From assembly GCA_030268105.1 (NCBI GenBank), contig BSDZ01000026.1:314001-378000 (forward strand): a DNA stretch of 64,000 nt. The letters are read 5' to 3'. Both the position numbers and the translations under genes were made by a program. The notes under the pieces were generated by a model. It had not been told where the DNA came from and made no database searches. It was given only the letters and a program-made list of their open reading frames with translations. This document shows, piece by piece, positions 55,953 to 64,000 of the stretch. Source of the stretch: Volvox africanus. Taxonomy: Eukaryota > Chlorophyta > Chlorophyceae > Chlamydomonadales > Volvocaceae. Position 1 is the stretch's first letter, and each line of letters opens with the position of its first letter.

Positions 55953-56235
55953 CTTCACCCGTTGGTAGCAGGTGGACCGCGTCGCCAAGGAGAAAGTCCT
56001 TGAGGCACTTCACCTCGTTCACGGCGCACGGAATGAAGACAAATCCTTTAGGACGCGGCATACCTAATACGAAGGTCTCCATGGCGTCGATGATAGCGGC
56101 TGCGAGGCTGTCTTCAAGAGGAGCAAGGTCTTCCTTCAAAGCGCACATAATTGCCACCATCACCGCTGCGTCCAAGAGAATGCCGTCTTCCACCTTGCAT
56201 ACCGCGCACTCAACATCAGGCCACATAGCAGACAT
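55953..56235 (-). CDS. Gene X, 5'-most recognised exon
   Basis: Read from ATG 56235 on the minus strand: MSAMWPDVECAVCKVEDGIL, then LLDAAVMVAIMCALKEDLAP, LEDSLAAAIIDAMETFVLG and CAVNEVKCLKDFLLGDAVHL, to the donor GAAG|GTGAGC. The frame is also open upstream without an ATG back to a TAG near 56302, so this may not be the first exon. It ends in phase 1, whereas 55034-55261 begins in phase 0, so at least one exon between them is missing from my model. Not recognised. Confidence 0.45.
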
Positions 56236-56789
56236 CAGTTGTGCTGCGCGTGTAATGTCCACTGGAGGTGTCGTTATGCACCTTTCCTGTGATGTCGTCT
56301 ACGCTCCGGGTGACGCAATGCCTACAACTATCCTATGCAATCCCGAATATAAAATGGCAACCTTATTCGCTTGCCGTATAACGCGAGCGCGTAGTATGGC
56401 GACAGAGCAGGCTTCATTTGGCTGCTTCCCAAATTCAGCACGCATTCAGAATTAATATGGCTGAAACTCTTATGTTCCTAGATAAAGCTTGCGTCGTCTG
56501 CCATGGTCCCACACTGGACAAACCAATTTCAAATGGTAGCTGACGAGTTTAAAGACATTGGTTGCACGTGAGAATAGCGTAGGTAAAAAAATTGCTTCAT
56601 AAACACCTGTTTCTTTTGGCTGCAATAATCTCATCCCAGGACAAGCGTGCGACTTTAGTGCTAGGTGAACGTCGGAGCTGTTAGGGGCTGAGAGGATGGA
56701 TATTATCCATTGTAGGCACTACTTCCTAAGCAGTGTGGCATGAAAAAACGCTGCGAGAATCTCAAATTTGTTAGCTGTTGCCTGTACCA

Positions 56790-57677
56790 GGTATAGTCGG
56801 CATTATAATTGGACGACTATAGACCATGTCGGCTATAGTACATGACTATAGTTGAGGTCGACTATAGTTCCGACTTTTCCCCCCAATCGACTATTAGCCG
56901 ATGCTGCACGCTATAGTAGATCAGAAAAATTACAGATGGCTATAGTCGGCACTATAGTCGGACGACTATAGACCATGTCGACTATAGTATACGACTATAG
57001 TCGTGGTAGACTATAGATCGACTTTTCCCCCCAATCGACTTTTAGCCGATGCTGCGCGCTATAATAGATCAGAAAAATTACAGACGGCTATAGTCGGCAC
57101 TATAGTCGGACGACTATAGACGATGTCGACTATAGTACACGACTATAGTCGAGGTCGACTATAGATCGACTTTTCCCCCCAATCGACTTTTAGCCAATGC
57201 TGCGCGCTATAATAGATCAGGAAAAATACAGACGGCTATAGTCGGCACTATAGTCGGACGACTATAGACGATGTCGACTATAGTATACGACTATAGTCGA
57301 GGTCGACTATAGATCGACTTTTCCCCCCAATCGACTTTTAGCCGATGCTGCGCGCTATAATAGATCAGAAAAATTACAGACGGCTATAGTCGGCACTATA
57401 GTCGGACGACTATAGACGATGTCGACTATAGTACACGACTATAGTCGAGGTCGACTATAGATCGACTTTTCCCCCCAATCGACTTTTAGCCAATGCTGCG
57501 CGCTATAATAGATCAGGAAAAATACAGACGGCTATAGTCGGCACTATAGTCGGACGACTATAGACGATGTCGACTATAGTATACGACTATAGTCGAGGTC
57601 GACTATAGATCGACTATGCCCCCCAATCGACTATTAGCCGATGTTGCGCGCTATAGTCGATCAGAAAAAATACAGAC
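56790..57677. repeat. 148-bp tandem satellite, six units
   Basis: Unit starts at 56790, 56938, 57086, 57234, 57382 and 57530: exactly 148 bp each time. Each unit has six CTATAG words spaced 12-16 bp in its first half, then TTTTCCCCCCAATCGACT and GCTGCGCGCTATAATAGATC. Units 3 and 5 share GTACACGAC and GGAAAAATACAG, while units 4 and 6 share GTATACGAC. The last four units are therefore a duplicated 296-bp dimer. Confidence 0.95.
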
Positions 57678-60052
57678 GCAGGAGCGGAGTTGACGCCTTA
57701 GTTGATTCGGCAGATTCGGCTGGATGCCGGCGGTGGGTGCTGAACCTGGGAAAAGCACTGATTTCGGAGAAGTCGGCATGGGAGACTGGATGAGGGTGCC
57801 CCGAAATACCGGGGAAGGTAGGGACTGCCAGGTTAGTGGCCACGGGTGATGTACCCCCCTATCCCACACAATCAACACTCTACACATACAAGGGAGGACA
57901 TATGCCATGCATGTGAGAATTCATCAGTCCTCAGTACCTGCTGATTGTTGCATCTCTGTCATATCTCTGTCATCCCGCTGAATACTACCCGTAGAAACCA
58001 CAGGATACTGAACTGCTCACTGATGACACCCAGCACCTCCCGCCCAGCACACCCCAGTGCACTGCCAACTATGCGCTGGGCGGATATAACAGCCTGATTA
58101 TCAGAGGTGTTACAATTAGGTTACATGACAGGCAATTGTCAGGCTTCATCACACAGAACGAAAGCAGCGTTATATTACACGTTGCCTGGCTTATATCAAT
58201 GAGGTTAGTTGGGGTGGATGATTCCCAGGCGTCACGTAGTGCTCAAGATTGATAAGAATGGCGTGATTACACATGAAGGCAGTGACTACGAATCGTGGCG
58301 TTGGTTATGGCACAGGTTGTGAAGGATTGTCGCAACATGTGCAACATCGCTGGATGAGCACATACAGCAATGATGCGTGTTCGGTGTTTGGGATTGCAGA
58401 AGCAGCCTTTTAGTACGCCATCATGGATTGTACTCATTCATATGATCCTGGGGTAAATCTTGCTAATATCCGGAATGATCAGGAAACTGGACATCGGGCC
58501 TCAACAGCTTGGCGGATATTGACACAGAGATTCAACATACGAATGTGAGCCATGCTCATGGACCACACACGAACCCTATCACAGCTTGCCTCAGACTGTA
58601 TGATAATGCGGAATCGTGGAATGTGTTGTATCTTTGTCGTGTCCGCCTACAAAGGCCCAATCGGAAGATGACCATACATGGTCCATCCTGGACACTACCC
58701 GTAGACACCCCTGGATACTACAGAATGTATGTACGGCATGAAAGAATCAGCTTGTTGATGTAGCCTTTCCGAAGTGTACTAACTGGATTTACTTTTACTA
58801 GCCTGATGTAACATGACTGCATGTACGTACAAACTTGAGCACATACATACACATGCATGTGCACGTCATGAAGCAGTGTAGGCTAAGTGGGCGCGGTAAC
58901 CAGGGAAGGGTTACTGGATGGAAGGAGGGCGAACTACGTACTGGACCAGAAGTCACAGGTGGGGAATGAATGGGAAGCTGATATGTGGTGACGACTGGGA
59001 TGCCGTGTTGCTTGCAAGTCTGTCGTACGGTGTCGTCCCTTGGGTCCGCTCCTTGCAAACATTTTATCCAGGAGTATCTGATTCACGAACAATAGATCTT
59101 CAGTTGATAATCCTACTGGCAGCCAGAATCATTTATATTCTTGGAGTCATTTATAAATTACAATTCCTTTCCTATACACCCTTCTGCACACAAGGAAATT
59201 GACCAGAGTTCAATCTATGCATGCTGCATGCCGGCATGGACGCATACTCCCTATACAACGTGTTAGCTCACCGCGAATTATACGTTCCGAGGCGTATCAT
59301 CGCTGACCAGCTGCATTGGGGTTCCGCACGCAACCTCTCCTATTGGCAAGCATTATATTCTCTCGCTCTAAAAACCACCCCCCAGACCCATAGGCAGCAT
59401 AACACCCCGTCCAGGTCGCACCGATAAATTGCTAAGGCCTACCCACCATCCCTGCTGCGACCATGCTGGCCAAACGAAGCGGCAGCGCAGATGCATCCAT
59501 GGATTGGCGATGGCAATAACTAAGGTATCAATAATATCATCACTTGCCTGGCTCCTGCGTAAATGCATCCATCCCTGCCACATTACGGGTCAACTAATAA
59601 CCCTGCATTAATTTCAATCCTGTCATTTGTGCCCGACTTCGTGCACAGCTCATTCCGTAAAAGCAGCAAAGAGCCTTATAAGGTTGAGCTGGCTTCACTC
59701 AACCAAGCGAGCAGGCTTTTACCCGGCCCTCCCCCAGCGTGTCATAACCGGCGGCCTACAAGACCTAGCAAACGAGAATATGCCCGGAGGGCAGAGTGCT
59801 TGCATTCTCTTTCCAGATTCTGCTCTGTGTGCCCGGCTACACGAGCACGTCTACGTATAGGCCTCTCGTGCGGCTTATGCTCCACGCGGACAATGCAGCG
59901 TTATCGCAGGATAGGCCTCGGGCATGTATGTGCGGGGCCTCCAGGGAAACCCAGTCCCTACATACAACCATGCATGCAAGATAAGAAGATTCGTTTCGCT
60001 GCAGACGGGGAATCAAGCGGGCAGCAGGCAAAGAAGTTGCTGACATTTCTCA
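57678..60052. other. Host DNA without recognised genes
   Basis: Several short open frames exist (57651-57908 minus, 58509-58763 plus, 59563-60057 plus). None has a recognisable domain, compositional support or splice context that I trust. Confidence 0.4.
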
Positions 60053-60076
60053 TATAGATAGATAGATAGATAGATC
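60053..60076. repeat. (GATA)n microsatellite
   Basis: ATAGATAGATAGATAGATAG run. A second one lies at 60577-60603. Confidence 0.9.
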
Positions 60077-60576
60077 CTGCGATCCTGCTGCGTGGACTTG
60101 CTCCAGGAAGTGATTCAACGCCGTTCGCTCATCATGGAGGGACCCGCTCCTACTGCCAAAACCCCAAACTCACTGCAGCTGGAAGACGCTAACTTGGGTC
60201 GTTCAGCACCCTATCAAAACCCAGCAGCTGACCATGGCAAAAAAGAGCAGGATTCCTGTTTCCTGAGAACCTGGACATATGGACCGATGTGGGGAGCCGA
60301 TTAATGGGACTGGGCCCGCAGTGACGGCAACGTGGTACGCATGATTCCAAACATGGAGCTGAGGGTAATAAACGATGGATGCGAGCATTGGCGCACTGTT
60401 AACAGCGGATAGAAAGCCTTGTCAAGTTCTCAATGACTTACACCATGGTGTCAACCCATGCAGAGGGGAAGTGGTAATGGCTGCAGCGATGTTTGCACTA
60501 GTGGTGGTGGTGGTGATGGCGGTAGGGCTGCATTAGCTCGTGCACATGACGCCATGTGGCAAAAAAGGTATTATAT

Positions 60577-60603
60577 TAGATAGATAGATAGATAGATAGA
60601 TAG
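60577..60603. repeat. (GATA)n microsatellite
   Basis: Second GATA run about 0.5 kb from the first. Confidence 0.9.
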
Positions 60604-60907
60604 CACACACCCACACATTGATTTCGCACAGACACATTGATTGCGCGCACACACGCATATACATAATGCCTGTGTACGGAACGCAACCCTCGCAATATTC
60701 GATCGGTTAAAATGCCCCAGCGGGAGGGCAGGGAGCAGATCGAAAATCCTGAAACATCACCGACCGACGTGTGGTGTCGACAGCGCCCCGCACAGGCCCA
60801 CGCGCACGCATGAGTGCCATTATGTTATTGCTTCGTAGGATTAGGCTCGTTGAGAGCAGGACCCCGACGACAGAGGCAATATTGATAACCAGCTAGTATT
60901 AACTCAC

Positions 60908-61011
60908 CAAGCTCTTGGAAGAAGCACTGCACCATTGGCTCCATGACAGCGTAGGCAGCTGCTGCCGTCTCAGGGGCACGCACGGCGGGGCCACTCTGCA
61001 TTGAGCACATC
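60908..61011 (-). CDS. Possible gene Y, exon
   Basis: 104 nt on the minus strand between GATGCAG|G and GCTTG|GTGAGT, a strong donor. It encodes MCSMQSGPAVRAPETAAAAY and AVMEPMVQCFFQELG. Not recognised. Its grouping with 61868-62026 and 62370-62587 is by proximity and strand only. Confidence 0.35.
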
Positions 61012-61578
61012 CTGCATCGGTGCAAATTGGGAATCGAGTGCTCGGGACAACAAAAGCAGTAGATGGTAGCAGGGGCATTCATTGCAGGGAACACCAAAGC
61101 GCATGGGAAGAGAGTCCGTCTTCCGGCAAGGGAGTCCGTCCTTATCCATGGCGCCGCCAGCTGTGCCTATCTACAAACATCATAGCCTCCAAGCCCTCCG
61201 TGCATGACCCAAAACATATATATTTACTCCCATCCCGTGCACAAACTGCATGCACTGCTGCGATTACGTCTGGTCACTGAATAGTTAAATGAGCTGGGGC
61301 CAGCAGTATTTTTCCGAACCACCGAACCAAAATCCGCAAGCGAAAACTCCACCCGAACGCACCGGATCGCATCCTGCCATCGCACCATGTGGATGGCGGC
61401 GCACAGCAGTGCAAGCCAAACAAGCGTAAGCACGCGCTGCGGGGTCGGGACGACAGCAATGCTAATCAGTGCCAACCTATTTTTACGGTGCCAACCTAAC
61501 GTTTAGTGAAACCCTCTTCTATCTATATAACGCCCAGCAAGCGATATGCCGCATCACGGGGGTGGGACAGCGTGGGAC

Positions 61579-61722
61579 ATTCGTTCCTGTAGCGGTATTT
61601 ATGCGCATGATTCCTGCGTTTCCTAGTGCTCGTTGCCGTGCCGCTGTCCCACCCCCGCGGCGCGGCAACGAGCACTAGGAAACGCAGGAATCATACGCAT
61701 AAATACCGCTACAGGAACGAAT
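61579..61722. repeat. Long near-perfect hairpin
   Basis: Arms 61579-61644 and 61657-61722 (66 bp each, two mismatches) with a 12-nt loop (TGTCCCACCCCC). The loop can alternatively pair with GGGGGTGGGACA at about 61559-61570, just outside the left arm. It could be a foldback element or a small-RNA precursor. No target duplication is evident. Confidence 0.85.
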
Positions 61723-61867
61723 GTAGGTAGTGCAGCTCATAATGGGAATGAATGGCTCAGTAAATGCACGAGTTGGCGTCTGGCCAAAACCTTGCGTGAG
61801 AGCTTGCAACCGTTCAAGTTCTTCAGTACGTATCCATGCGTGATGGCGCTTCCGCCCCCCGTGCCAC

Positions 61868-62026
61868 CTGAACCACGATACGGATCGATCCCCTTGGCCG
61901 CTCCACCGACAGCGGACCAGGGCTGAACCGGCGCGCCAGAACCAGGTTCTCCTGCATCGTAATGTTGAGGTCCTGGAGATGGTTGGCTGTCGCAATGGCC
62001 TCCTCCAGGAACTTCGATAGGCGTCT
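61868..62026 (-). CDS. Possible gene Y, exon
   Basis: 159 nt on the minus strand, acceptor CATATCCGTCCAG|AC and donor GTTCAG|GTGGCA. One frame is open and protein-like (RLSKFLEEAIATANHLQDLN, ITMQENLVLARRFSPGPLSV). Not recognised. Confidence 0.35.
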
Positions 62027-62369
62027 GGACGGATATGGAATAGAGTAGTGCTAAGGTTAGTTAGCTGTATGCATGTGTGTAAAAGCTGGATGATGCCGCG
62101 GGACCGGTCAACAAAGCATATTGATCTTGACGAGCGAGCGACAGGACGCGGCATATCAATACCCGCGTGGTAACAAATGCCCATAATAATATGCTAATGC
62201 CCACCATAATCTGCTAATACCATCATCTGCTACCACGCGCGTGTTGGTGTGCAACTTCCCGCCGCTCGTCTCTTTAATCGTCTATCGGATAGGACGCGCA
62301 CGTGGGGCCTGCATGAAAGCCTTGATTAAGATCAAGAGTGGGTTGATTGCATGGACAAAGATGACATAC

Positions 62370-62587
62370 ATATATGTTTTGTGCTGCAAAGCTTGGCTTA
62401 TAATCGGCCTGCCCATCTTCAGCGCGTATCCGCACCTTGCGACCATTTGCTCTATCGCGACCATCTGCTCCTCATGCTGCTGTATCAGCCGCAAGTTTTG
62501 CTGTTGTTGTCGCTGCAGCAGAATTATCATCGTAGCCAAGGTATCTTGATGCGCTTTTGGGCGCGGCGCATTTGATGAGCCGGCCAT
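62370..62587 (-). CDS. Possible gene Y, first exon
   Basis: On the minus strand from ATG 62587: MAGSSNAPRPKAHQDTLATM, then a Gln-rich coiled-coil-like stretch (LLQRQQQQNLRLIQQHEEQM, VAIEQMVARCGYALKMGRP). It is followed by a possible donor AT|GTATGT at 62370. The unspliced frame runs to 62282. Function unknown. Confidence 0.4.
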
Positions 62588-64000
62588 GGCAGCTATCGAA
62601 AAAGGAAAAGGACACGGGCGTCATGGCTGATAACTAGCGAGCCATAACAAAACACGAAATCCTAGTTTTTCATCCCCTGCAAATCACGATACTGGGCACT
62701 CCCCTACCATGACGTAGTTGAACGCTAATTTGAAGCTGATAACAGACACGCAAGCCGGACCGTTAATCACATCCTCAAGCTAGGGCAACTTACATGCAAG
62801 GCGACACCTTCATAATTGTCAGCGTTGCCAAATCAACTAGGTGCATTAGAAATGCGCTAGTTCAATGATGATAAGGAATGCAAGGAGCGCGGGAAAACCA
62901 ATTCAAACAGCGCTTTTATGTCGCATGATATCCTCTCATACGTTGCAATCCCCGACATAGTGGATATGGTTAGTGCATGGAGCGCGGAAGAAATGGCTTC
63001 TTACTTCCGTTGCGTTGCAAGTGTCGTCAGATGCAGAGCGAGTCCACGGTCGGTCCGAACGATGTCAATACTTGAGGAAATAATATATTGATAGTATTAG
63101 ATTGACCAAAAGGTCCTTGTCGTTTTTTCTAAAAGAAGAGCACCCCTTATAGCAACTTCGGCTTGTACGGCGGCGACGCGCTTGTACAAGGCTGCTCTTT
63201 ATCAACACTACCCTTTCTGGGGGAGCCCCAAGCATGCCCTTGAAACTTGGCGTTTGACTTCTTAGGTGAGTCACAAAGACAGCAGTGTGGGTCGTTGGCG
63301 TTGTGGGACATGAATTCAACAACCTGAATTCAACCGTGACATATCCTTGTACCAGCCAGTATTAGGTGTTGTGAAACGTCCAATTTTTCAATCCCGGCAA
63401 CATAACGTTAAAGTTCTATGCCCAGGTAAACATGTACCAAGGATAAGCTCTCATTGAGATATAATTCATTTTACTCGACATGAAACCCTCATCAGATTGC
63501 TAATGTGGCGCCTTGCTGTATTCACCCCTGATGATCCCCCGATTCCTTGAATTGCGGAAAGGGAGATTGAGCTTGATATCACATGTGATACACGGCACGA
63601 AAATTGCCCTATCTGGCTGCGCCAAAAAGGTCCATTGATTGGTCATAATAGAGGGAAATGAAAGAAAGCAACCAGCGACATCCTCGCAGGGCGCACATGT
63701 TTAGGCCCATGGGTCAACAATGCGTCATCAACAGCAGATATCTCTAGGCATCAATTTGACTGGATCTAAAACAAGGAATGAACCCTGTGAATGGCCTAAG
63801 CGTTCGTTTTTCCGCGTCGTCCTTCCTTCGGTTTGTCCGATGCTTATAGCACCTCTCGCAAACGCACTGCTTGACGATCCACCTCACATGCGTGTCACTC
63901 GGCCATTCCGCATTTTAAACAGAAATGTAAGGCTGCTGTCCATAACAAGCCCAATAACGTTCCCGATGAACTTGAATTCATAGCACATACACGGGGCCTC
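62588..64000. other. Host DNA without recognised genes
   Basis: I see no convincing coding, RNA or repeat feature in this terminal stretch. Confidence 0.4.

Noticed and set aside
57651..57908. Minus-strand open frame next to the 148-bp satellite
   Set aside because: Two overlapping frames look equally plausible, part lies in satellite sequence, and no splice or domain support exists.
59563..60057. 164-codon plus-strand open frame
   Set aside because: Arg/Pro/Ser-rich composition typical of random GC-balanced DNA; no domain, and overlapping frames of similar length.

Overview
The window is a eukaryotic, repeat-dominated locus. About two thirds of it is LTR retrotransposon, nested several layers deep inside a duplicated host gene. 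That host gene encodes a very proline-rich, Ser-Pro-Pro-Pro type protein resembling the hydroxyproline-rich or pherophorin-like wall proteins of green algae. The retroelements are Ty3/gypsy chromoviruses with C-terminal chromodomains. A green-alga-like host is the best guess, but no ribosomal or housekeeping gene confirms the lineage. There are no CRISPR arrays, operons or other bacterial features.

Layout. 1-10310 is host copy A: 5' flank, proline-rich tract and Cys-containing tail, split at 1751/8921 by a Family I LTR element (1752-8920, TSD CAAGG). 10311-13530 holds a 5'-truncated LINE tail, a mosaic of LTR pieces in alternating orientation, and a retroelement leader fragment. 13531-33730 is a nest: old Family III element B (minus) contains Family II element C (plus, 19590-32770, TSD AAAAG). 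C contains nearly intact element D (minus, 22959-30430, TSD TGTGG) and a solo LTR (31936-32760, TSD AGGTA). 33731-34270 is a fragment of another Family III element. 34271-37353 is unannotated host DNA. 37354-49855 is host copy B, carrying two solo LTRs (TSDs ATACC and TCCAT) and full-length Family II element G (minus, 41336-48788, TSD ACCGT). 49915-50815 is a pyrimidine-rich tract. 52672-52945 and 56790-57677 are CTATAG-rich arrays, the second an exact 148-bp tandem satellite. They flank an unrecognised multi-exon minus-strand gene (53.4-56.2 kb). A second possible minus-strand gene (60.9-62.6 kb) lies beside a 66-bp-arm hairpin.

How the elements work. Each complete element reads LTR - primer site - spliced leader exons - gag - UAG - pol (protease, RT, RNase H, integrase, chromodomain) - polypurine tract - LTR. 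Elements D and G look intact. The Family I copy has a gag stop codon and an altered RT catalytic motif, C has lost its RT by internal deletion, and B is decayed. Four features look under-described: (1) a small leader protein encoded by two exons, present in two families and a third divergent fragment, and joined in frame to gag by splicing in Family I; (2) a same-frame UAG between gag and pol with protein conservation starting immediately after it; (3) LTRs carrying a series of stem-loops whose stems change in compensatory fashion between families; (4) a stem-loop with a conserved loop directly before the polypurine tract. All similarity statements come from reading the sequence by eye; nothing was aligned by program or searched in a database.
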